Below, one piece after another: positions 14,973 through 20,364 of a stretch of 20,364 nucleotides of DNA. The DNA lies in contig DDXM01000028.1 of NCBI GenBank assembly GCA_002347485.1, forward strand, positions 29,153 through 49,516, written 5' to 3'. The first letter of the stretch is position 1; each line of letters starts with the position of its first letter. A program made the translations under genes and the position numbers. This stretch comes from Anaerolineaceae bacterium UBA2260 (GTDB taxonomy: Bacteria > Chloroflexota > Anaerolineae > Anaerolineales > Anaerolineaceae). Below the pieces are notes generated by a model, which saw only the letters and a program-made list of their open reading frames with translations, made no database searches and was not told where the DNA came from.

Positions 14973-15599
14973 ATGGCAGAAGATTTCTCATTACGTTGTT
15001 ATTGTTTTATTGACCGCATGCAGGCGCAATACGCCGCATTTGTGGGTACGATCACGCAAGGTGACCTGCCAGTGGAGGGGATGGCGGCGTTGTATGTTGA
15101 AATGGCGCCAGGCAACGAGGTGTTCCGCGTGGTCGATATTGCCGTCAAGGCGACCGAATCCAAACCCGGCGCGCAGATCGTTGAACGCGAATTCGGCATG
15201 TTCGAAGTGCACTCGCTCAACCAGGCGGCGGTGATCGAAGCAGGGCACGTTGTGCTTGACCGGCTGGGATTAAAACAGCAGGATCGCATCAAACCCCAGG
15301 TGGTTTCCACCCAGGTCATCACACGTATCGACCCTTACCAGTCGCAATTGATCAACCGCTTCAGGCGCGGCAGCATGCTGGTGCCGGGTGAGACAATGCT
15401 TGTGCTGGAATGTGCTCCAGCTGCTTACATAAACTATGCTGTTAATGAAGCCGAAAAGAAGGCGAATATCAAGATCATCCACATTTCCTCGGTTGGCAGG
15501 TTCGGGCGCATGTGGCTTTCGGGCAGCGAGGCGGAGATCATAACCGCGAAGAACGCCGCCATCGCCGCGCTGGAAGCCCTGGACGGCATTTCCGGGTAG
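14973..15599 (+). CDS. Tandem-domain BMC-T trimeric shell protein, CsoS1D/CcmP-like
   Basis: 208 residues with two circularly permuted BMC domains (about 1-100 and 104-206). Stretches such as LRCYCFIDRMQAQYAAFVGT (7-26), LINRFRRGSML and VNEAEKKANIKI match the CsoS1D/CcmP type, which forms stacked double trimers with a large gated pore, rather than PduB or EutL. The gate pair Glu-Arg of CsoS1D corresponds to Glu71-Arg72 in IVEREFG. It probably controls passage of large substrates such as sugar phosphates, CoA or NAD. A strong GAGGAGG ribosome site lies just upstream. Confidence 0.92.
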   Translation: MAEDFSLRCYCFIDRMQAQYAAFVGTITQGDLPVEGMAALYVEMAPGNEVFRVVDIAVKATESKPGAQIVEREFGMFEVHSLNQAAVIEAGHVVLDRLGLKQQDRIKPQVVSTQVITRIDPYQSQLINRFRRGSMLVPGETMLVLECAPAAYINYAVNEAEKKANIKIIHISSVGRFGRMWLSGSEAEIITAKNAAIAALEALDGISG

Positions 15600-15631
15600 C
15601 AGACGGTCCTTGAAAGGTGCAGGAGAGATCC

Positions 15632-15988
15632 ATGGCAAAACGATTTTTTACTGAATGGGATATCGAGGAGATGGTTGCCAGGGGTGAGATGACCCTTCAA
15701 ATGGGTGATGAGGTAGTCCTGACGGAACTGGCGTATGAGAAAGCCGGTCGGCTGGGCATGCGCCTGGTACAAGCGCACCAGTTGCCCCCGGCTGCCCCTG
15801 TGCGCCCCTATCTGGCGCAGGACACTTCCTCCTCATGCCAGGCGTGCCGAGAAGCGCAGCCCGCGGACGACTCAACCCTCAGGCAGCGTATCCGCGACGC
15901 GGTGGCTGCCCGCCTGGGGAACCTGGTTGACCCGGCGCTGCTGGAAACGATCATCACGCGCGTCCTCAACAACGTTGGGATGAAATAA
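15632..15988 (+). CDS. Small EutQ-N-like BMC protein with CxxC linker and encapsulation-peptide-like C-terminus
   Basis: 118 residues from ATG 15632, chosen over ATG 15617 because AGGAGAG lies 5 nt before it. Residues 1-46 (FFTEWDIEEMVARGEM, then VVLTELAYEKAGRLGMRLV) resemble the short N-terminal segment of EutQ and other BMC-associated proteins. A Pro-rich linker (50-80) contains Cys69-Gln-Ala-Cys72. Residues 83-117 are helical and end in PALLETIITRVLNNVG, closely like the helices on RpiB and DeoC. There is no room for an enzyme domain, so it may be a scaffold or adaptor that joins cargo to shell, or carry a metal or disulfide. Function unknown. Confidence 0.85.
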   Translation: MAKRFFTEWDIEEMVARGEMTLQMGDEVVLTELAYEKAGRLGMRLVQAHQLPPAAPVRPYLAQDTSSSCQACREAQPADDSTLRQRIRDAVAARLGNLVDPALLETIITRVLNNVGMK

Positions 15989-15990
15989 GT

Positions 15991-16311
15991 ATGCTGTTCG
16001 GGCGTGTTCACGGCACGGCGGTCTGCACGATGAAGATCGCGGGCACTGAAGGGCTGAAGCTGCTCGTAGTTCAGCCGCTTAACCGCAGACTGGAACCGGT
16101 CGGCGCGCTACAGGTGGCGGCGGACGTGGTACAGGCGGGTGTTGGTGACCTGTGTGTGATGGTGCGCTCCCGTGAAGCCGCTCTCGCCATGCCGGAGATC
16201 CGCTTTGTGCCAGTGGACCTGGCGCTCATCGGTATTGTGGATGAATTGAATGTGAAAGCGGATGGAACTTTTGATTTGGTGATGAAGAAGGGCACCAACA
16301 GTTACACGTAG
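15991..16311 (+). CDS. BMC-P shell vertex protein (EutN/CcmL family), copy 2
   Basis: 106 residues. MLFGRVHGTAVCTMKIAG, LKLLVVQPLNRRLEP, DVVQAGVGDLCVMVRSREAA and IGIVDELNV follow the EutN/CcmL pattern. The gene starts 2 nt after the upstream stop, suggesting coupling. It is clearly diverged from copies 1 and 3, for example an Arg-Ser-Arg-Glu replaces the usual Gly-Ser-Ser/Gly-Ala-Arg turn, so the three are not recent duplicates. Confidence 0.94.
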   Translation: MLFGRVHGTAVCTMKIAGTEGLKLLVVQPLNRRLEPVGALQVAADVVQAGVGDLCVMVRSREAALAMPEIRFVPVDLALIGIVDELNVKADGTFDLVMKKGTNSYT

Positions 16312-16316
16312 CGAAG

Positions 16317-16586
16317 ATGATCCTGGCCAAAGTTACCGGAACCGTTGTAACCACTATCAGCCATCCGCATTACAAGCAGCGGCGGTTGCTGGTGGTGCAG
16401 CCGTTGGTCGCTGAGGGAGATGGCACTGAGGAGGATTTCATTGCCATCGATAATTCGCATGCCGGCATCGGTGACACCGTGCTCATCAATCGCGAAGGTA
16501 ACGGTGCGCGCCAGGTGCTGAAGAACCCCGATGCCTGCATCATTTCGGTGATCGTCGGTATCGTAGACTCCGTTCACATCGCATAA
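16317..16586 (+). CDS. BMC-P shell vertex protein (EutN/CcmL family), copy 3
   Basis: 89 residues. MILAKVTGTVVTTISHPHY, RRLLVVQPL, AIDNSHAGIGDTVLINREGN-type core with GARQV and the closing VIVGIVDSVHIA are classical EutN/CcmL features. It lies 5 nt after copy 2 and is the last intact gene of the operon. Three BMC-P paralogues suggest mixed or position-specific vertices. Confidence 0.95.
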   Translation: MILAKVTGTVVTTISHPHYKQRRLLVVQPLVAEGDGTEEDFIAIDNSHAGIGDTVLINREGNGARQVLKNPDACIISVIVGIVDSVHIA

Positions 16587-16616
16587 CTCAAATAAATAAA
16601 CATTAGGAACTAAACC

Positions 16617-16987
16617 ATGAGAGTGATGATCATTGGTGGTACCGGTCGGTCTATCAGGGTACCACGCCACGCGTGAGTTGATCAGGCGTGGACACATGGT
16701 GAATATCCTGGCGCTGCCGTCGGTGACGGCAAGGGGACTTATTCCCTCGGAAGTAAAAAATTACCTGCATGATTTCGACGATCTAAATGATGACGAGGTA
16801 CGCGCTCTCGTGAGCGGTCACGACGCGGTGGTCTTCGCCGCCGGTGCCGATTACCGGGTGGCACCGAAAGCGCCCGCCTACCCGTTCTTCCAGCGTTACA
16901 ATGTGGCGGCGACCCGCCGCGCGGCGGAACTCTCAAGGCAGAGCGGTGTGCAGCGTTTTATCATTCTCGGGTCATATTTCGTTTATT
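16617..16987 (+). pseudogene. NAD-dependent epimerase/dehydratase remnant (frameshifted and truncated)
   Basis: ATG 16617 (with AGGA upstream) opens MRVMIIGGTG, the Rossmann glycine motif, but this frame stops after 19 codons. The rest continues in another frame as LSGYHATRELIRRGH and on to GVQRFIILGSYFVY, stopping at 16987. Removing one copy of the tandem CGGT (16643-16650) restores GGTGLSGYHATREL, so the frameshift is a 4-bp duplication. Epimerases of this type are ~330-350 residues; here ~120 are left and the following DNA has no homologous continuation. It lies 30 nt after the BMC operon and would be cotranscribed, but should give no functional protein. Confidence 0.85.
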
Positions 16988-17005
16988 AGCGAAGCAGAAT
17001 ACTGT

Positions 17006-17106
17006 GTAGCTTGCTACGTCGGTTCCATGCTTTGAGGTGGCTGACGAATTTGCTTTTGCGTAATACTCCGCCAGCTTGCTGCGGAGATAGCTAAAGCAAA
17101 GCCACC
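17006..17106. repeat. Hairpin-rich non-coding scar with repeated AGCTTGCT cores
   Basis: GTAGC (17006-17010) pairs with GCTAC (17013-17017). A larger nested structure follows: GGTGGCT (17036-17042) with AGCCACC (17100-17106), TTTGCTTT (17049-17056) with AAAGCAAA (17093-17100), and CTCCGC (17066-17071) with GCGGAG (17081-17086). Both hairpin centres share AGCTTGCT (17008-17015, 17073-17080). It could be a terminator lacking a U-tract, or the end of a mobile repeat that cut off the epimerase gene. No transposase is present. Confidence 0.55.
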
Positions 17107-17109
17107 GGT

Positions 17110-17514
17110 TTATTCATCTTTATCTTCAACATCCAGAACCGGTTTGCGGATGCCGATCGTGAACGCCAGCAGGATCACACCAGCCGAAATGGGGATATAC
17201 CAATAAGGTATATAAGCTTCGGCATTCTGGACGATCTGCCATTTTAGTAGATAAAATTCGTTGTACGCGATCACCCCGGCAAGCATCAGCAAAATCGAGA
17301 TCACAACCAGGAACCAGGAGCGCACAGTGTAAGGGGGCGTACCTTTGGGCTGCTGGGGCAGTGGGGAACCCTTCGAGCGGCCTTTTACTTTGCGGCGTTT
17401 TAACGCCAGTTCGCGTTCGTAGCGTTTCTTCTGTCCGCGCAGCATGGCAATGCGCAGGTAAAATACTGCGATCGCGGCGATGACGACGATCAGTTCAGTT
17501 GAAATTTTGTTCAT
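17110..17514 (-). CDS. Small membrane protein of unknown function
   Basis: 134 residues with three hydrophobic helices (about 7-25, 66-86 and 104-122). The long loop between the first two (27-62) is strongly basic (KKRYERELALKRRKVKGR), so it should be cytoplasmic by the positive-inside rule. No known family is recognised. The start overlaps the stop of the upstream soluble protein gene (ATGA, 17511-17514), so the two are coupled and may work together. Confidence 0.75.
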   Translation of the reverse strand: MNKISTELIVVIAAIAVFYLRIAMLRGQKKRYERELALKRRKVKGRSKGSPLPQQPKGTPPYTVRSWFLVVISILLMLAGVIAYNEFYLLKWQIVQNAEAYIPYWYIPISAGVILLAFTIGIRKPVLDVEDKDE

Positions 17515-18005
17515 TTCTTCTTTTTCTCCACTCGGTTTTTGATGATGCGAATGAAATCCTGTTTCGTCGGTTTCAACCCGACGCCGTATTCGTGATAATT
17601 GCCCCTGGGTGTAACAATACCGAAAGAAGTCCGATTCGGTTGATCCACATCATCCTTCCGGCATAAGACGAACATGGTCGATGTGTAAAATCTAACCATC
17701 GCGAATCTGCGTTCAGGCTTTGGGATCAGTCCAATAAAATATACGTCGCCGTCTTCCCGCGGGGAGGGAAGGGTAATTAAAACCAGTTGATTCTTGGCAT
17801 TGATTTCGTCTTTCTCAAATGTTAGCCCCGCTGGTGTGACGCGTTTCTCAGCGGGTAATTTATCACCCATGTGATCCCACCAGAATTTCAGAAACTTTAC
17901 CCCGTCTTTATCCAGGTATTTCATAAAACCGTCTGTTTGACTATGAAACAGGGTCGGCATCGCTTCGAAAGCAAAATTCCATTGGTGACTTTTATTTTTG
18001 TCCAT
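17511..18005 (-). CDS. Soluble protein of unknown function
   Basis: 164 residues, no signal peptide or membrane helix. Mixed alpha/beta composition with a Phe/Trp-rich stretch (GVKFLKFWWDHMGDKL) and a middle that looks like beta strands (NQLVLITLPSPREDGDVYFI and FAMVRFYTSTMFVLC), ending in a basic tail (RVEKKKK). No family recognised. The pattern of several strands would fit a small sensor or binding domain, but that is a guess. It is coupled to the membrane protein gene and lies 32 nt after the NmrA-like gene, so the three may be one transcript. Confidence 0.75.
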   Translation of the reverse strand: MDKNKSHQWNFAFEAMPTLFHSQTDGFMKYLDKDGVKFLKFWWDHMGDKLPAEKRVTPAGLTFEKDEINAKNQLVLITLPSPREDGDVYFIGLIPKPERRFAMVRFYTSTMFVLCRKDDVDQPNRTSFGIVTPRGNYHEYGVGLKPTKQDFIRIIKNRVEKKKK

Positions 18006-18037
18006 TGATTTATCCTGAAGTGGGAGATCTTTGTAGG

Positions 18038-18910
18038 TTACCTTTGTTTACCCTGATTGCGTAGTATTTGCTGTTGCACAAAATCTGCAAACCTTGTGGC
18101 CGGTCTCTTCAGTAAATATTCCAACACATTCGAGTTGCCTATCAAACCGTTCTTCTCATAATACTCAAACATTTTCAACAGCGTCGTGATGGATGCTTCG
18201 TTCAAGTTGCTGTTTCGTGCGTTTTCCGCCCACTGTCCTCGATCGAGCGCGACCGCCTTTACCGGGCGGCTAAGCTGGGCTTCGAGAGTCTTTGCCACTT
18301 CATCCTGGCTGAGAGGTTCAGGACCGGCTAACTCATAAATCGCGCTGTTGTGACCACGCTGGGTCAACACCACCTCCACAGCGGCCGCTACGTCCTGCAG
18401 GTCTACGATACTGATGCGCGCCGTGGTGGCGTATGGAACGGTGTAGACGCCCTTCTCGGTAATCGATTGCCAGTTACCCAGGATGTTTTGCATATAGGCG
18501 CAGGGCTGAAGAATTGTGTAATCCATCCCGGATTCGAAAAGGTATTCCTCCATGCGCATCTTTTGCCAGTGGTGAGGCATGATCTCGATCTGAGGATGAA
18601 ACACTGAATGGTAAACAAAACGATTTACCCCATGCTCCCTGGCAATACGGATAAGATTCTTGCCGATCTCCAGTTCATCGGGAGCCATGTTCGGAGCGAT
18701 GTAGTAAATGCTGACAACGCCTTCCATCGCTTTTTCCAGTGCATCGTTGTCGCGCAGATCCCCAACCGCGATGTGTTTTCCGCCGATACCGCGAATCTCA
18801 TCAGCCTGGACGGTGGAACGAACCAGGCTGCGCACGCGAACGCCATGTGGTAATAAAGAGTTAAGGATGGCTTTGCCGGTTTTACCCGCGGCGCCTGTCA
18901 AAAGGATCAT
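18038..18910 (-). CDS. NmrA-like NAD(P)-binding SDR-family protein
   Basis: 290 residues, an atypical short-chain dehydrogenase of the NmrA/HSCARG-type group. The dinucleotide motif GAAGKTG (6-12) is followed by RSLVRSTVQADEIRGIGG, GDLRDNDALEKAMEGV and YYIAPN; later RFVYHSVFHPQIE, MDYTILQPCAYMQNIL and IYELAGPEPLSQDEVAK are typical of this group. The catalytic YxxxK of classical SDRs is not evident, as usual for NmrA-like proteins, which sense redox state or reduce quinone- or isoflavone-like compounds. Substrate unknown. A TATAAT promoter lies upstream. Confidence 0.9.
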   Translation of the reverse strand: MILLTGAAGKTGKAILNSLLPHGVRVRSLVRSTVQADEIRGIGGKHIAVGDLRDNDALEKAMEGVVSIYYIAPNMAPDELEIGKNLIRIAREHGVNRFVYHSVFHPQIEIMPHHWQKMRMEEYLFESGMDYTILQPCAYMQNILGNWQSITEKGVYTVPYATTARISIVDLQDVAAAVEVVLTQRGHNSAIYELAGPEPLSQDEVAKTLEAQLSRPVKAVALDRGQWAENARNSNLNEASITTLLKMFEYYEKNGLIGNSNVLEYLLKRPATRFADFVQQQILRNQGKQR

Positions 18911-18948
18911 GTTAGTTTACTCTTGTGTTCAGGTATTTTTGTGTCCTG

Positions 18949-18977
18949 ATTATAACCGATGAAATCAAGCTCCCCAA
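18949..18977 (-). promoter_or_regulatory. Candidate promoter of the NmrA-like gene
   Basis: On the minus strand, TTGGGG (18977-18972) and a perfect TATAAT (18954-18949) are 17 bp apart, and the start codon lies 38 nt further. The -35 sits inside the hairpin that follows the upstream permease gene. Confidence 0.5.
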
Positions 18978-19002
18978 CCTTAGGGTCGGGGAGTTTGATT
19001 TC
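18961..19002 (-). terminator. Long hairpin after the permease gene, without a U-tract
   Basis: GAAATCAA (18961-18968) plus CTCCCC (18970-18975) pair with GGGGAG (18988-18993) plus TTGATTTC (18995-19002), with one mismatch, and ACC/GGT pairing continues in the loop. It starts 20 nt after the permease stop. No T-run follows on either strand, so it may act as a Rho-assisted terminator or an mRNA 3'-end stabiliser. Confidence 0.6.
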
Positions 19003-19022
19003 AGTTACTAAGTTCTGGAAGA

Positions 19023-20364
19023 TTACTCCAGGACATCAGTTGCGCGGACTTTCGGAGGTTTCACCGCCAGGAATAGCAGGTTGACGAGAATACCGAACAC
19101 CGCACCAGCCGCGATCGCGGGCCAACCGAAGGGGAAGACACTCTTCAGCAGCGGGATGGGCAGGTTGCCGCCGTAACCGATGTTGCCACCGATACCAATG
19201 ACGAGGATGAGGGCGACGATGGCCAGTTTACCGGGATCGTACAGGTCAACTTTTTCAGCCATCATGAGGGCGATACCCTGAACGCCGATGACACCATACA
19301 GGTAGATGGCGAGACCACCGGTGACTGCGGTCGGGATGCTATAGATTGCTTCGCGCAGTGGGCCGATGAAGCCAAGAATCACAGCGATGGCGCCGGCGGT
19401 GATGAGGGCCGGGCCTGAGTAGTTACGGGTGATCACCATGAGGGAGTTGTTCTCGCCATAGTTGGTGCCCGCGGTGGAACCGAAGAGACCGTTCACCAAG
19501 TCATTCAAACCATCGAGCATCAGGTTGAGGCCGATGTGTTTGGCAAGGTACGGTTTTTCGCGTCCCTGTTCCTCGGCCAGGTGATCAACATAGAGGCTGA
19601 TCTGGTAGAGGTGGGCGGTGGATTCCGGGATGGTCGCAATAGCCATGACGCCAATACCGATCATTGCCGTGGCAGTGAGCGCGTTATTGAAGGCAGGGAA
19701 TACGATCTTGGGCAGAATGAACAGATCTGCGGAAGCAATTCCAGAGAAATTGACCAAACCCATCGGGATGGCGACGATGTAACCAAAGATCATTGCAAGC
19801 AAAATGGGGAGCATGCCAATGAAGCCCTTGCCCTGCAGGTAAACTGAGAAGACAACGGCTGCAAGGAATGTAAGGGCTGCCGCACCCCACCACTTTAAGG
19901 TTGGGGGCATATTGGCTTCGATACCGCAGCAGGTTCCGGAGGCCATGGTCAGGGCGGTAAAGGCGAGGCCGATACCGATGGTGATGGCGACGGAACCGGT
20001 GATCTCAGCGGGAAGGATCTTATCCAGACCCTTCTTGCCGCCGGTGACGCGGATTAACAGGCCAACCAGGATGTTGAGGATACCGGTGACGATGAACCCG
20101 GCCGTGACAACAGCGATCGATTCTGGCTGGGCAGGGGCGCCAAAGGCCAGATCGGGTTCAAGCACGCCGATGATCGATGTAACTGCAGCGATGTAGCTGA
20201 AGCTTGAGCCGTAGTACAGGGGGATGTAGGTATTAATCGAGAATTTTGATCCAAGCAGTGAGACGATGGTGCCAAGACCCGTGATGGTTAACACGGTGGA
20301 CACATCAAAGTGCATAAGCAGGGCGCACAGCACAGTGGCCGGGAACATGGTCAGCACGTGCTGA
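19023..20364 (-). CDS. Uracil/xanthine permease, NCS2 family (N-terminus outside window)
   Basis: The frame is open to the right edge: codons for Gln-His precede the GTG at 20357, giving QHVLTMFPATVL, the usual N-terminal signature of UraA-type permeases, so about 20-40 residues are missing. About 14 membrane segments are expected. Numbered from GTG 20357, the substrate-site residues are Glu245 and His249 in PESTAH and Glu302 in TNYGENNS, equivalent to E241, H245 and E290 of E. coli UraA. It imports a nucleobase with protons. An extended loop near 255-270 (DHLAEEQGREKPYL) is hydrophilic. Uracil is the likelier substrate, but xanthine cannot be excluded. Confidence 0.94.
   Translation of the reverse strand, partial: QHVLTMFPATVLCALLMHFDVSTVLTITGLGTIVSLLGSKFSINTYIPLYYGSSFSYIAAVTSIIGVLEPDLAFGAPAQPESIAVVTAGFIVTGILNILVGLLIRVTGGKKGLDKILPAEITGSVAITIGIGLAFTALTMASGTCCGIEANMPPTLKWWGAAALTFLAAVVFSVYLQGKGFIGMLPILLAMIFGYIVAIPMGLVNFSGIASADLFILPKIVFPAFNNALTATAMIGIGVMAIATIPESTAHLYQISLYVDHLAEEQGREKPYLAKHIGLNLMLDGLNDLVNGLFGSTAGTNYGENNSLMVITRNYSGPALITAGAIAVILGFIGPLREAIYSIPTAVTGGLAIYLYGVIGVQGIALMMAEKVDLYDPGKLAIVALILVIGIGGNIGYGGNLPIPLLKSVFPFGWPAIAAGAVFGILVNLLFLAVKPPKVRATDVLE

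Larger units (their letters stand above)
10384..16586 (+). other. SPU-type bacterial microcompartment (metabolosome) operon
   Basis: Ten co-directional genes with short gaps or overlaps encode shell proteins of all three types (one BMC-H, one tandem BMC-T, three BMC-P) together with RpiB-like isomerase, DeoC aldolase, CoA-acylating aldehyde dehydrogenase, a EutJ-like ATPase and a small EutQ-N-like protein. The pairing of DeoC and RpiB with an aldehyde dehydrogenase defines the sugar-phosphate-utilising class known from BMC surveys. The compartment should enclose acetaldehyde released from deoxyribose-5-phosphate. No internal terminator is obvious. Confidence 0.92.

Noticed and set aside
16844..17035. 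63-codon plus-strand frame crossing the epimerase truncation point
   Set aside because: Out of frame with the epimerase and without motifs; it arises by chance across the broken gene.
1..20364. tRNA genes, CRISPR arrays, riboswitches and transposases
   Set aside because: No cloverleaf, regularly spaced repeat array, known aptamer core or transposase motif was seen by eye.

Overview
The window most likely comes from a Chloroflexi (Anaerolineae-type) bacterium. GC is moderately high, and the Gram-negative-style lipoprotein/ABC genes, the GT39-like membrane protein and the epimerase remnant look like families common in that group. This is inferred from protein style only; there is no rRNA or other phylogenetic marker. 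No tRNA, rRNA, CRISPR array or transposase is visible.

Left part (1-9537). The C-terminal half of an HD-GYP c-di-GMP phosphodiesterase (+) ends at a strong bidirectional terminator. Facing it is a compact minus-strand operon that reads, in transcription order: PadR regulator, lipoprotein binding protein, FecCD-type permease, ABC ATPase, THEP1-like P-loop NTPase, patatin-like phospholipase. Three junctions are 4-nt ATGA overlaps. It is probably a metal-chelate (siderophore/haem/corrinoid) uptake system with a PadR-type operator at its promoter. On the plus strand follow a lineage-type protein with LLGSLLGG repeats, a terminator, a SAM methyltransferase and a GT39-like polytopic membrane glycosyltransferase.

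Centre (9540-16586): the main finding. A HutC-type GntR regulator is divergent from a ten-gene plus-strand bacterial microcompartment (BMC) operon. Gene order is RpiB-like isomerase, deoxyribose-phosphate aldolase (DeoC), BMC-P, CoA-acylating aldehyde dehydrogenase, BMC-H, EutJ-like ASKHA ATPase, CsoS1D/CcmP-like tandem BMC-T, a small EutQ-N-like protein, BMC-P, BMC-P. This matches the 'sugar phosphate utilising' (SPU) class of metabolosome. The inferred chemistry is a pentose/deoxypentose phosphate isomerised by RpiB, cleavage of deoxyribose-5-P by DeoC to glyceraldehyde-3-P plus acetaldehyde, and oxidation of the trapped acetaldehyde to acetyl-CoA by the dehydrogenase. Four proteins (RpiB N-terminus, DeoC N-terminus, dehydrogenase C-terminus, small protein C-terminus) carry similar short amphipathic helices that look like encapsulation peptides. 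No phosphotransacylase or alcohol dehydrogenase is in the locus. The RpiB active-site Cys is replaced, and the 118-aa protein looks like an undescribed linker or cargo adaptor.

Right part (16617-20364). An NAD-dependent epimerase remnant is broken by a 4-bp tandem duplication and cut off at its C-terminus. It is followed by a hairpin-rich scar. Minus-strand genes follow: two overlapping genes of unknown function, an NmrA-like NAD(P)-binding protein, a long hairpin, and an NCS2 uracil/xanthine permease that runs off the right edge.
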